Of a stretch of 64,000 bases of DNA, positions 25,090-33,633 are shown one piece after another. The position numbers and the translations under genes are program-made. The stretch covers positions 744,001-808,000 of the forward strand of contig NZ_CP011340.1 in NCBI RefSeq assembly GCF_001278075.1. Direction: 5' to 3'. The notes under the pieces were generated by a model. That model ran no database searches. It worked only from the letters and a program-made list of their open reading frames with translations, and was not told where the DNA came from. The DNA comes from Streptomyces pristinaespiralis (lineage in GTDB: Bacteria; Actinomycetota; Actinomycetes; Streptomycetales; Streptomycetaceae). Positions within the stretch are counted from its first letter, which is position 1. Each line of letters starts with the position of its first letter.

Positions 25090-25109
25090 ACCGGACAGTG
25101 TTGTCCGGT
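25090..25109. promoter_or_regulatory. Perfect 20-bp palindromic operator, monooxygenase/lactonase divergent promoter
   Basis: ACCGGACA-GTGT-TGTCCGGT: eight-base arms match perfectly, centred at 25099.5, between the divergent starts at 24987 and 25157. It is well suited to a TetR dimer pair; the TetR gene at 26296-26889 is the nearest candidate. Lies 47 bp upstream of the lactonase-like start. Confidence 0.65.
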
Positions 25110-25156
25110 TGCGGCGGAGCAGCTTCCGTACACCTCGGCCAGGAAGAGTGACCCCC

Positions 25157-26185
25157 ATGCAACGACTCCCGATCCGATCCCTCGCAGGGCTCACCGCGAT
25201 CGGCCTGCTGACCCTCACCCTCACCGGGTGCGGTACCCGAGCAGGCGCCGCCGCGCACGAAGCGGCTTCCACCGGCGCGGACACGACCGTCCGCGCCCAG
25301 AAGGTCATGCGGCTCACGAAGGTGCACCAGGCGACCGGAATGACCCTGCTGGAGGGTCCTGTCTTCGACAGGGACGGAAACCTGCTCGTCGTCGATGTCA
25401 CCGCACCCCCCGGCGAGCCGAAGGTCCTGCGCGTCGACGTCAGGAAGAAGACGTCGCGCCAGGTCCACACCGACGCCCGCGGCGCCTACACCTCGGCCCA
25501 GTTCAGCCCCTACGACGGGCGCATCTACCTGACCGACTTCTCCCACGGCGACATCGTCAGTCTGGCCCCGGACGGCAGCGACCCGCAGACCTTCTTCTCC
25601 GGAGAGGTCGACGGAGCCCGGATGAACGCCGACGACCTCGCCTTCGACCGGGATGGCGATCTGTACATCAGCGACTCACGCGGCATGTCCGAGGGTGAGG
25701 CGAAGGGGCGCGTGGTGCGGATCGACCGTGACGGGAAGAACGCCACCGTCCTGGCGGACGGGCTGGCGGCACCGAACGGAATCTCGTTCGCCGCGGATTA
25801 CCGCGGACTGTGGGTCAGCGAGCTCACGCAGAACCGCGTCTCCTACCTGCTCCTCGACGGCAACGGCGGGGTCGCTTCCCGGCACACCGCGATCCGGGTC
25901 GACGGCGGTGTCGCGCAGACGGACTCGATCGCCGTGGACGCGGACGGCAACCTCTACCAGGCACTCCACGGCCGGCCCGCGATGGTGGTGTACGACCGGA
26001 ACGGCGAGCGCCTGGCGACCGTCGAGATTCCTGCCCGCGCCGCCGAGGGGCTCGAATCCGCGACCAACGTGGCCATCACGCCCGGAGGGACCAAGGCCTA
26101 CATGACCGTCAGCGGACCCGCCGGAGGCTACCTGTACACCTTCGACGCGCTGGCGGAAGGCATCAGGCAGTCCAACGGCGGCTGA
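25157..26185 (+). CDS. SMP-30/gluconolactonase-like lipoprotein
   Basis: A 342-residue lipoprotein with a six-bladed beta-propeller of the SMP-30/gluconolactonase/LRE family, metal-dependent lactone hydrolases. Lipobox LTGC gives Cys25 after RLPIRSLAGLTAIGLLTL. The family's divalent-metal ligands fit LEGPVFDRDGNLLVVDV (Glu), LAAPNGISFAAD (Asn) and TDSIAVDADGNLYQAL (Asp), with DDLAFDRDGDLYISDSRG a further Asp-rich blade. Externally anchored, so it would act on lactones outside the membrane. The ATG at 25157 has AGGAAGAG upstream. It is divergent from the Baeyer-Villiger-type oxygenase across a perfect palindrome, suggesting ketone to lactone to hydroxy acid. Confidence 0.85.
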   Translation: MQRLPIRSLAGLTAIGLLTLTLTGCGTRAGAAAHEAASTGADTTVRAQKVMRLTKVHQATGMTLLEGPVFDRDGNLLVVDVTAPPGEPKVLRVDVRKKTSRQVHTDARGAYTSAQFSPYDGRIYLTDFSHGDIVSLAPDGSDPQTFFSGEVDGARMNADDLAFDRDGDLYISDSRGMSEGEAKGRVVRIDRDGKNATVLADGLAAPNGISFAADYRGLWVSELTQNRVSYLLLDGNGGVASRHTAIRVDGGVAQTDSIAVDADGNLYQALHGRPAMVVYDRNGERLATVEIPARAAEGLESATNVAITPGGTKAYMTVSGPAGGYLYTFDALAEGIRQSNGG

Positions 26186-26192
26186 CCACGCC

Positions 26193-26305
26193 TTCACCCG
26201 CCGGACCTCACGTCGGACGTCACCCAGGACTTCACTCGCCGGACGTCCCGTCGGACGTCACCCAGGACTTCACTCGCCGGACGTCACCTCGGACTTCACC
26301 CGTCG
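26193..26305. repeat. 38-bp tandem repeats at the TetR 3' end
   Basis: Units beginning TTCAC(C/T)CGCCGG start at 26193, 26231 and 26269 (38-bp period) and share TCGGACGTCACCCAGGAC. A fourth copy of the leading string (TTCACCCGTCG, 26295) is the actual end of the TetR gene, including its stop. The array lies entirely between the two convergent stops. Confidence 0.8.
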
Positions 26306-26889
26306 TAGGAGCGCACCGGTCCCACCTCGACACCGAGCAGCCGCCATGCGGCCCGTGCCCGGTGTTCCCGCTCCTCGCGGGTGTGGCCGGTGACGGCACC
26401 GGAAACCATGGCGACAGCGATCATGAGGTCGTCGTTCACCGAAGCGAGCCGATGGCCGTCCGGCAGGAGTCTCCGCAGGGCGCGCTCGACCCGCTCGGAC
26501 AGCGCGGAAGCGTAGGAGGGGACGCCGGAGCGGCCGGCCGCCCCGTCCGCGTGCAGGATGCCGATGAAGGCTGCCGACTCCGTCAGGTGCCAGGTGAGCA
26601 CACCGAGGACCTGGGCCATGTCCGCGTCCCGCGCTGCCGCCGCCTGCTCGACCTGCCGGACGTTCTCGTCCAGGATGGCGGTCGCCACGGCGGCCCGGTC
26701 GGGAAAGTGCCGGTACAGAACGCCCTGGCCCACTCCGGCCCGACGCGCGATCGCGGAGAGCGGCGCCTCGAGGCCGCACTCCGCGTAGATCTCGCGGGCG
26801 GCAGCGACGAGAGCGGCCCGGTTGCGGGCGGCAGCCTTGCGCCCGTCGTTGGCGGGCCGCCGCTCGTCGGACATGGGTTGCTGCGTCAC
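26296..26889 (-). CDS. TetR-family transcriptional regulator
   Basis: A 197-residue repressor. The DNA-binding domain reads NRAALVAAAREIYAECGLE then LSAIARRAGVGQGVLYRHFPDR, ending in the standard YRHF at about residue 63. The C-terminal domain (AAARDADMAQVLGVLTWHLTESAAF, and later DDLMIAVAMVSGAVTG) is helical with no known ligand. The GTG at 26889 or the ATG at 26874 may be used; neither has a clear ribosome site. It is convergent with the lactonase-like gene and is the only regulator near the oxygenase/lactonase pair, so it may bind the 20-bp palindrome at 25090. Confidence 0.87.
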   Translation of the reverse strand: MTQQPMSDERRPANDGRKAAARNRAALVAAAREIYAECGLEAPLSAIARRAGVGQGVLYRHFPDRAAVATAILDENVRQVEQAAAARDADMAQVLGVLTWHLTESAAFIGILHADGAAGRSGVPSYASALSERVERALRRLLPDGHRLASVNDDLMIAVAMVSGAVTGHTREEREHRARAAWRLLGVEVGPVRSYDG

Positions 26890-27032
26890 GCCGAGAGACT
26901 ACCGGGCCGCTGGCGGGCCCCTCGACGGGCTCGGCGTCGGCCGGAGGTTCGCTCGTGACCGCGGTGGGCCGAGCTCGCAGCCGCCCTGCGGCGGGCCGAC
27001 CGACGATGAGGACTCGGCGGATACCTCGGCCG

Positions 27033-29132
27033 TCACGCGCCCGGCAGCGCCTGCTCCGCCCAGATCGTCTTGCCCGTCGGGCTGTACCGGGTGCCCCAGC
27101 ACTCGGTGAGACTCGCGACGAGCAGCAGTCCCCGGCCGCCCTCGTCGAACATGCGGGCGCGGCGCAGATGGGGAGCGGTGCTGCTGCCGTCGGACACCTC
27201 GCAGATCAGGGAGGTGTCGCGGATGAGGCGCAGCCGGATCGGGGCGCCGCCGTAGCGGATGGCGTTGGTGACGAGTTCGCTGACGATCACTTCCGTGGTG
27301 AACACGGCGTCGTCCAGGCCCCATCGCTCCAGCTGTCGGGCGACGTTCTTGCGCGCCCGCGAGACGATGGACGCTTCCGCGGGCAGGTCCCAGGACACAT
27401 GGTGATCCGCGTCGAGGCGGACCACGCGGGCGAGAAGAAGCGCGATGTCGTCGCCCGGCCGCTCGGGCAGCAGGGCCGCCATCACGGCGTCGCAGGTGGC
27501 CTCCAGCGACCGGGCGGGACGGGCGAGCGTCTCGCGCAGCGCGACGAGCGCGGCGTCGATGTCCCGCCCCGGGGTCTCGATCAGGCCGTCGGTGTACAGC
27601 GCGAGGATGCTGCGCTCCGGCAGGTCGAACTCCGCCGCCTCGAAGGGCAGTCCGCCCACTCCGAGCGGCGGACCGCCCGGCAGCGGGAGCTGGGCGGCGC
27701 TGCCGTCGGGACGGACGAGCACCGGCTCCGGGTGACCCGCCCGGGCCATGGTGCACCGGCCGGAGACGGGGTCGTACACGGCGTACAGACAGGTCGCGCC
27801 GGCGACGGAGGAGCCGCCCGCGGGGTCCAGCGACTCCTCCCGGTCCAGTTTCAGCACCAGGTCGTCGAGCTGGGTGAGCAGTTCGTCGGGTGCGAGGTCC
27901 ACGTCGGCGAGCGTGCGCACGGCGGTACGCAGCCGGCCCATGGTCGCCGACGCCTGCACGCCGTGCCCGACGACGTCGCCGACCACCAGGGCGACCCGGG
28001 CGCCCGACAGGGCGATGACCTCGAACCAGTCACCGCCGATGCCGGCGCCCGTCATGTTGGGCACATAGCGGGAGGCGACCTCGACCGCCTGCTGCCTGGC
28101 CGACCTCCGGGGCAGCAGACTGCGCTGCAGCGCGAGGGCGGTGGCGTGTTCACGGGTGTAGCGGCGGGCGTTGTCCACGGCCACGGCGGCCCGTGCGGCG
28201 AGTTCCCCGGCGAGCAGCAGATCGTCGTCGTCGAAGGGTTCGGGCGTGCGGTGCCGGGAGAACACGGCGATTCCCAGGGTGATGCGGCGCGCGGTGAGCG
28301 GAGCAACCATGGAGGAGTGGATGCCGTGTTCGCGGATGCTGCGCACCCGGTCGGGCTCGGCCGGCTCCCACAGCCGCAGCGAGTCCTCGTCGACGGTGAA
28401 GCGAACGGCTTCGCCCCGGAGGAGCACCTGCCCCAGCGCCGATTCCCTGGCGAAGGTGTGCCGCGCGCCGACGGGCATCACCGACTCCGGACAGCCCGCC
28501 AGGACCGAGTGCTGGGCGGCCCGGTGGAACACGATGGTGGTTCCGGGCTCCAGGGTGCCGGGTTCGTCGCCGACGAGCACGGGGGCGAGGAGGTCCACGG
28601 TGACGAAGTCGGCGAAGGTCTCCGTGGCCAGCTCGGCCAGTTCCTCTGCCGTGCGTCCGACGTCCAGCGTGCTGCCGATGCGCAGGCTGGCCTCGTTGAG
28701 GACGGTCATGCGTTCGCGGGCGCGGTACAGCTCGGTGGTGTCGAGGGTCACCACCGTGCAGCCGTGCACATGACCGGAGCCGTCCTTGACCGGGCTGATG
28801 ACCGCCGTCCATACGCTCTCGGGACCGGGGTCGGGGCGGATGAGGGTTTCGTAGGTGCGACTCTCGCCGCTCGCGATCACCTGTTCGACCACGGCTTCGA
28901 GGTTCTCCGTGCCCCTGATCAGCACCCCCGGTTCCACCTCCCCCGGCCGCAGACCGACGAGCTGCTCCAAGGGCTTGGCCACCGACCGCAGGGTGGCCTG
29001 GTTGGCGGACACGAGCCGGGCAGGCCGGTCGAAGAAGACCACGGGGACGGGTAACTGCTCGAGGATCCACCACGGCAGGTCGTCGGGACCGTCCCCGCCG
29101 GGGCCCGGCCGGCCGCTCGTGTCTTCGTCCAT
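27033..29132 (-). CDS. PAS-GAF-SpoIIE phosphatase fused to RsbW-like kinase domain
   Basis: A 699-residue regulator joining both enzymes of a partner-switch module. Order: PAS (about 15-140, WILEQLPVPVVFFDRPARLVSANQ), GAF (about 150-310, LRIGSTLDVGRTAEEL), PP2C/SpoIIE (about 330-560: ASRYVPNMTGAGIGGDWFEV, VVGDVVGHGVQASATMG, YTDGLIETPGRD, PGDDIALLLARV) and a C-terminal GHKL ATPase (about 565-699: VIVSELVTNAIRYGG for the N box, DEGGRGLLLVASL for the G box). The phosphatase dephosphorylates anti-sigma-factor antagonists, the ATPase phosphorylates them. Start ATG 29132 has GAGGG upstream; the frame is open 78 codons further but without conserved content. Transcribed away from the next phosphatase gene. 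Confidence 0.9.
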   Translation of the reverse strand: MDEDTSGRPGPGGDGPDDLPWWILEQLPVPVVFFDRPARLVSANQATLRSVAKPLEQLVGLRPGEVEPGVLIRGTENLEAVVEQVIASGESRTYETLIRPDPGPESVWTAVISPVKDGSGHVHGCTVVTLDTTELYRARERMTVLNEASLRIGSTLDVGRTAEELAELATETFADFVTVDLLAPVLVGDEPGTLEPGTTIVFHRAAQHSVLAGCPESVMPVGARHTFARESALGQVLLRGEAVRFTVDEDSLRLWEPAEPDRVRSIREHGIHSSMVAPLTARRITLGIAVFSRHRTPEPFDDDDLLLAGELAARAAVAVDNARRYTREHATALALQRSLLPRRSARQQAVEVASRYVPNMTGAGIGGDWFEVIALSGARVALVVGDVVGHGVQASATMGRLRTAVRTLADVDLAPDELLTQLDDLVLKLDREESLDPAGGSSVAGATCLYAVYDPVSGRCTMARAGHPEPVLVRPDGSAAQLPLPGGPPLGVGGLPFEAAEFDLPERSILALYTDGLIETPGRDIDAALVALRETLARPARSLEATCDAVMAALLPERPGDDIALLLARVVRLDADHHVSWDLPAEASIVSRARKNVARQLERWGLDDAVFTTEVIVSELVTNAIRYGGAPIRLRLIRDTSLICEVSDGSSTAPHLRRARMFDEGGRGLLLVASLTECWGTRYSPTGKTIWAEQALPGA

Positions 29133-29676
29133 GGGGACCCTCACTCGCGCTTCGCCGTGCCACCGCCCCACGGGCCGGCGCCGGCTTTTCTCCAGCATGC
29201 TCCCCGGCTCAACCGCCCGCCATGGCGCTGCCGCGGCCCGCCCGGCAAGAGTTCGCGAAGGCCGTACGCCACCCCCGCGGACTCGCCGCCGATGGTCACC
29301 GGCCGGCCGCGCTCGGGCAACGGCGGGGTGGACGCACGGGCGGTGAACGGATCCGGAGGTCGACACGTCGGCAGGCGGCGAGGACCATGGTCACCGAGGC
29401 CCGTCGACGGCGACGGGCGCCATTTTCAAAGCGGCCTCGGGTCCACCCCGTCCCCCTGGCCGAGGGATCCGTGGCGCACACCTTCGGACCGGCCGTCCTC
29501 TCCGGGCCGGCGGGTCCGGATGTACACCCTTGTCAGGGCGAATCAGTCGAATCCGGTTCAAGATCTGCGGCCTGCGGACCTGTGCGCGTCACATCCGCAC
29601 GTCGGGGCATGTGGAGGGATGGCAAGGACGGACGCCGGACGGCAGGATGAGGCCTTCGGCCAGGAGAGGCAACCAC
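29133..29676. other. Long divergent gap, no gene seen
   Basis: A 544-bp gap between the two divergent SpoIIE phosphatase genes. Scattered ORFs here lack protein character. An AT-richer patch near 29535-29575 (GAATCAGTCGAATCCGG) is a candidate promoter zone for the rightward gene. No palindromic operator stands out. Confidence 0.4.
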
Positions 29677-31401
29677 ATGACGGACCCCGGGACGGTGGAA
29701 ATGGTCGGCGAGCGGTTTCCGGACAAGGCCCTGGAAGCGCTGACCGGGGCCTTGGGGACCATGCGCACCGGCGCCTACCTGACGGACGAGGAGGGGTGCA
29801 TCATCAGCGTCAACGCCGCGGCGGAACAGCTCCTGGACCGTGCCGCGGCACAGCTCGTCGGTCATGACGCGCACGACATGCTGCACCGCAACCGCCACGG
29901 AGAGCCCATCGCGAGGGCCCGGTGCCCGGTGCGGCGGGCCATGTTCGCCGGATCGGCGGCACATGGGGACAACGAGTGGGTCGAACGCGGCGACGGCTCG
30001 ATCCTGCCGGTGTCGTGGCTGGTCACGCCCTGCGACACCGATGACGGGACCACGGCCACCCTCGTGATCTTCCATCCCCGCGATGCCCCGAGTGCGCCCG
30101 CCGAGCTCCCCGACCGACCCTCCGCGTCGCTCTCGGAGCTCGAGCGGCTGGCCCTGCTGGCCGAGACCACCACGACCCTGACCTCCACGCTGGACGTCGA
30201 CGAGGCGCTGCGAAGACTCGTGAACCTGGTGCTGCCCCGCCTCGCGGACTGGGCCGTCATCGACCTGATCACCGAGCGCGACGAGGTGTGGCGCCGTGCC
30301 GTCGTGCATGCGGAGAACGGGGCACTGGTGCACATGGAGGAACTCCAGGGGCCGATGCCGCCGGTACCGGAGGGCTCCCCGATGCCTCTGTCCCGGGCCC
30401 TGCGCGGCGTCTCGTCGGCGCTGGCCGGGCCGGAGACCTACCAGGGCCCGCCGGACTCGGGCATCGCGGTGGAACAGCGTCGCCTGTTCCAGGCGACCGG
30501 CATGCACTCGGCGGCCATCGCCCCCATCCGCGGCGTACGGGAGATCCTGGGAGCCATCACCCTGGGGCGCTCCGAGCAGCCGGAGCGGTTCACCGCGGCG
30601 GACATCGCTCTGCTCGAGGACATCGCGCGCCGAGCCGGTCTGGCACTGGCCAACGCCCGCCTCTACCAGCGGCAGCGCAAGGTCGCGGAGACCATGCAAC
30701 GCCATCTGCTGCCCCAGCTGCCGAGCGTGCCGGGACTGGAGATGACCGCCCGCTACGTGCCCGCGCCCAACGCCTCGCAGGTCGGCGGCGACTGGTACGA
30801 CGCCTTCTCCCTGAGCGACGGCGCCACGGCCCTGGCCATCGGCGACGTCGTCGGCCACGACCTGGACGCCGCCGCCGGTATGGCACAGCTGCGCAACATG
30901 CTCCGTGCCTACGCCTGGGCGCACCACGAACCGCCGAGCAAGATCGTCGAGTGGCTCGACCACGCCTCCCTGCACATCGCAGAGGCCTCCATGGCCACCC
31001 TGGTCTTCGCCCGGCTGACGGGGGCCGACGACGGGGGGATCGAGATGGCCTGGACCAACGCCGGTCACCCGCCGCCGCTGCTGGTGTCCCACGACGGCGT
31101 GGCCCGCTTCCTCACCGACGGCCACGGCGTCCTCCTGGGGATCGAGGCGCACCAGGCCCCGAAGGGCCGCACCGACGCGACCGTGGCGCTGCCGCCCGGA
31201 TCGACCCTCGTGCTGTACACCGACGGCCTGATCGAAGCCGCGGGCCATTCACTCGACGAGGGCCTGGAGCGGCTCCGCCGGAACGCCGCGTCCCTGGCGC
31301 ACCGCCCTCTGGAGCCTTTCACCGACCACCTGCTCGAACGGTCCCGCCCGCCGAAGAACGAGGACGACGTCGCGCTCCTCGCCGTACGGATCCCGCGCTG
31401 A
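29677..31401 (+). CDS. PAS-GAF-SpoIIE (PP2C) phosphatase
   Basis: A 574-residue sensor phosphatase. N-terminal PAS (about 15-130: MRTGAYLTDEEGCIISVNAAAEQLLDRA, split as typical PAS strands), GAF (about 160-330: STLDVDEALRRLVNLVLPRLADWAVIDL), then SpoIIE/PP2C (about 340-574): YVPAPNASQVGGDWYDAFSL, AIGDVVGHDLDAAAGMAQLRNML, WTNAGHPPPLLV, LYTDGLIEAAG and NEDDVALLAVRIP with the conserved metal-binding Asp residues (GDWYD, GDVVGHD, TDG, DD). It should dephosphorylate an anti-sigma antagonist. The ATG at 29677 has AGGAGAGG upstream. The last codons are repeated twice beyond the stop. Confidence 0.9.
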   Translation: MTDPGTVEMVGERFPDKALEALTGALGTMRTGAYLTDEEGCIISVNAAAEQLLDRAAAQLVGHDAHDMLHRNRHGEPIARARCPVRRAMFAGSAAHGDNEWVERGDGSILPVSWLVTPCDTDDGTTATLVIFHPRDAPSAPAELPDRPSASLSELERLALLAETTTTLTSTLDVDEALRRLVNLVLPRLADWAVIDLITERDEVWRRAVVHAENGALVHMEELQGPMPPVPEGSPMPLSRALRGVSSALAGPETYQGPPDSGIAVEQRRLFQATGMHSAAIAPIRGVREILGAITLGRSEQPERFTAADIALLEDIARRAGLALANARLYQRQRKVAETMQRHLLPQLPSVPGLEMTARYVPAPNASQVGGDWYDAFSLSDGATALAIGDVVGHDLDAAAGMAQLRNMLRAYAWAHHEPPSKIVEWLDHASLHIAEASMATLVFARLTGADDGGIEMAWTNAGHPPPLLVSHDGVARFLTDGHGVLLGIEAHQAPKGRTDATVALPPGSTLVLYTDGLIEAAGHSLDEGLERLRRNAASLAHRPLEPFTDHLLERSRPPKNEDDVALLAVRIPR

Positions 31402-31443
31402 GCCGTACGCATCCGGCGCCGGCCGTACGGGTCCCCGCTCCGG
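31381..31443 (+). repeat. About 21-bp tandem repeat starting in the last codons
   Basis: GCCGTACGGATCCCGCGCTGA (31381-31401, the last six codons plus stop) is followed by GCCGTACGCATCCGGCGCCG (31402-31421) and GCCGTACGGGTCCCCGCTCC (31422-31441). The GCCGTACG core is identical in all three. Confidence 0.7.
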
Positions 31444-31553
31444 ACCCGACCCGTGCGGCCGGTCGCCGGCACTCGCGCGGAACCCGGACACGGCGGCCCG
31501 GGGCCCGATGTCACGGCGTCCGGCGGGCAGCGGCCGCACCGGCTCGGGCGAGG

Positions 31554-31594
31554 CGGGAAGGCGCGCCGCCGCAGGCACACGGCGCGCCTTCCCG
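31554..31594. terminator. Bidirectional 15-bp hairpin terminator
   Basis: CGGGAAGGCGCGCCG (31554-31568) pairs perfectly with CGGCGCGCCTTCCCG (31580-31594) over an 11-nt loop, between the convergent phosphatase and lipoprotein genes. Confidence 0.75.
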
Positions 31595-31599
31595 GCGTT

Positions 31600-32307
31600 T
31601 CACGGTGTGTACGGGGCGTCGCTGTGGTGGAGCTCGGCCATGACGGGGCCCGCCACCCGGTATACGGCGGTCCGCCTGATCGTCACCACGGCAGCCGGGT
31701 CGGCGTCACCGCGGGTCAGGTAGACGACGGTGGCCTGCTTCGGGGGCGCCGTGGAGATGTCGACGGACTGCACGGGCGTCCGGTCCCCGAGCGAGGCGGC
31801 GGCGGCCGGGACCGGCGTGCCTCCGTCGTTGCGCCAGGTGACCAGGGCGTAGAACCTGCCCGTGCCCTCCGTCGTCACCTTGACGGGCGCCACGGCGTCG
31901 GGGGCCGTGTCACCGGTCATGTCGCCGATGTCGCACTGCGGCTGGAGCTCGATCACGATGCCGTCGCCCTCCCACCGTCCGTCGGTGAACGAGATGGATC
32001 CCGCGGGGGCGTCCGGCAGCCGCAGTTCGGAGTTCTGCAGTTCCGCGTTGCGGAGCTGGTCGCACGTCAGCGCGGCGGCCGGCTTGTCCGAGGAGTTCGG
32101 CGAGGGCTTGGCGGATTCCTTTCCGCCGTCGTCACCGCCACCGCCACCGGGTGACTGGGAGGACCTGCCCCGGTCGGGCGACTTGGCCCCCGGGCCTTTG
32201 CCGTTGCCGCTGCCGTCCGTGTCCTGGCACCCCACTGCCAAGGACGCCAGGACGAGCGCGGCGATCACCCACGTTCCCCGTCTTGTCCGGCCTCTGGTTC
32301 CGTTCAC
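31600..32307 (-). CDS. Lipoprotein of unknown function, 235 aa
   Basis: Predicted secreted lipoprotein. N-terminus NGTRGRTRRGTWVIAALVLA leads to lipobox AVGC (Cys27), then about 60 residues of Gly/Ser/Asp/Lys-rich linker (GGGGGDDGGKESAKPSPNSS). A compact domain follows, with ALTCDQLRNAELQNSELRLP, ELQPQCDIGDMTG (Cys pair likely disulfide-bonded outside the cell), YALVTWRNDGG and ATVVYLTRGDADPAAVVTIRR. The family is not recognised; the domain has beta-rich character. The GTG at 32307 has GGGGGGA upstream. Ends against a strong terminator; appears monocistronic. Confidence 0.75.
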   Translation of the reverse strand: MNGTRGRTRRGTWVIAALVLASLAVGCQDTDGSGNGKGPGAKSPDRGRSSQSPGGGGGDDGGKESAKPSPNSSDKPAAALTCDQLRNAELQNSELRLPDAPAGSISFTDGRWEGDGIVIELQPQCDIGDMTGDTAPDAVAPVKVTTEGTGRFYALVTWRNDGGTPVPAAAASLGDRTPVQSVDISTAPPKQATVVYLTRGDADPAAVVTIRRTAVYRVAGPVMAELHHSDAPYTP

Positions 32308-32516
32308 CGCAGGTCCCCCCTTTGTTCCGCACACCGGACCGCAGGCGCGGCCGGGCACGGTCGGAGACGCGGCTGATTTGCCGCCGGTTGCGGATGTCCC
32401 GCGACGGCTACGGCGCCGGACGCCCGACGGCCTCACGCCCGGCCCGTCGGCCCTCGGCCGGAGGGCGTCCGGCCGAGGGCCGACGCCGAGGCACGGTCCC
32501 CGCGGGAACGCCCGTT

Positions 32517-32924
32517 TCAGTCGAGGACCGCGGTGGCTTCGACCTCGACCAGGTGGTCCGGGACGGACAGCGCCGCCACGCCCAGCAGCGTGGCCGGGGG
32601 TACCGGCGTGACCCCCAGTTTCTTCGCCGCCCGGGCGATCCCCTCCAGGAGCAGGGGCATCTTGTCGGGGGTCCAGTCGACGACGTGGACGTTCAGTTTC
32701 GCCACGTCGTCGAAGGAGCCTCCGGCCGCGGCCAGGGCGGTACCGACGTTGAGGTAGCACTGCTCGACCTGGGCGGCGAGGTCGCCTTCGCCGACCGTCA
32801 CCCCGTCGGCGTCCCAGGCGACCTGTCCGGCGACGAAGACCAGCTTCGACCCGGTCGCGACCGACACCTGCCGGTAGGCATCGATCTCCGGCAGTCCGCC
32901 GGGGTTCACCAGTGTGATGGCCAT
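32517..32924 (-). CDS. RidA-family protein (Rid/YjgF/YER057c/UK114)
   Basis: A 135-residue member of the RidA superfamily, which hydrolyses reactive enamine/imine intermediates or plays related roles in catabolic pathways. Signatures: YRQVSVATGSKLVFVAGQVAWDADG (the trimer-interface strand-turn), LNVGTALAAAGGSFDDVAKLNVHVVDWTPDK (the conserved Asn-x-x-x-x-L helix), and PPATLLGVAALSVPDHLVEVEATAVL (P-x-x-T-x-x-x-V-x-x-L, then E-x-x-x-V). The catalytic Arg of true RidA sits in a motif R-x-x-x-x-v at the dimer face; here the equivalent position reads PATLLGV without Arg, so it may belong to a Rid1-7 subgroup without imine-hydrolase activity. Divergent from an HxlR regulator. Confidence 0.85.
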   Translation of the reverse strand: MAITLVNPGGLPEIDAYRQVSVATGSKLVFVAGQVAWDADGVTVGEGDLAAQVEQCYLNVGTALAAAGGSFDDVAKLNVHVVDWTPDKMPLLLEGIARAAKKLGVTPVPPATLLGVAALSVPDHLVEVEATAVLD

Positions 32925-32997
32925 GCTGCCCGCCTCCTCGTCACAAGAACCCGCAAGGGTCCCGCTTCCATCGGACCAAGGCTCCCTCGGTCTCTTG

Positions 32998-33014
32998 TGG
33001 TTACTCAGGAACCA
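32998..33014. promoter_or_regulatory. Probable HxlR operator
   Basis: TGGTT-7-AACCA perfect inverted repeat lies in the RidA/HxlR divergent gap. A second short one, CACTT-TC-AAGTG, is at 33045-33056, 14 bp before the HxlR start. Confidence 0.45.
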
Positions 33015-33069
33015 TAGGAGAGTGAGCGCTGACCTGGAAGAAGGCACTTTCAAGTGACTGGGGAACCAC

Positions 33070-33450
33070 ATGGTGACCAAGCAGTTCAAGGGCTCACCCG
33101 AGGATGCGGACCTGACGCGCGCCGACTCCTTGGCGCGGGAGATCTTCTCGGACGTCGCCAACAAGTGGGCGTTCCTGATCATCGAAGCCCTCGGTGACCG
33201 CACCCTGCGCTTCAGCGAGTTGCGGAACGAGATCGAGGGCATCAGCCACAAGATGCTCACCCAGAACCTGCGCATGATGGAGCGCAACGGTCTGGTCGAG
33301 CGGGACGTGCACCCCACGGTGCCGCCACGCGTCGAGTACACCCTCACCGAACCGGGCCGGGCCCTGCGAGCGGTCGTCGACGGCATGTGCGGCTGGACCC
33401 GGCAGTACATCGGTCACCTCGAGGCCTCCCGCCGCCGCTTCGACACCTGA
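33070..33450 (+). CDS. HxlR-family winged-helix regulator
   Basis: A 126-residue MarR-like HxlR regulator. Diagnostic strings: VANKWAFLIIEALGDRTLRFSEL (helix 1-2), SHKMLTQNLRMMERNGLVERDVHP (recognition helix and wing) and VEYTLTEPGRAL. HxlR proteins usually sense reactive carbonyls, disulfide stress or small catabolites. The ATG at 33070 immediately starts the conserved region. Divergent from ridA-like gene with palindromes between them, a frequent arrangement (regulator plus its target). Confidence 0.9.
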   Translation: MVTKQFKGSPEDADLTRADSLAREIFSDVANKWAFLIIEALGDRTLRFSELRNEIEGISHKMLTQNLRMMERNGLVERDVHPTVPPRVEYTLTEPGRALRAVVDGMCGWTRQYIGHLEASRRRFDT

Positions 33451-33633
33451 TGGGGCCCACCGGCCCGGAGCCGGCCCGATCCGACCGCCGTCAGCGCCCA
33501 CGCGGGCAGTGCCTTCAGGGCCGCACGCCCGGCGCGACCCACCGCCGGACGGCCCCGCCCCGTACGCAGGCGGAAGTGCCGCCCCCTCCCGTTCGGCGTA
33601 ACGTCCCGTAATAGGCGACGCTGGAGGTGCCTC

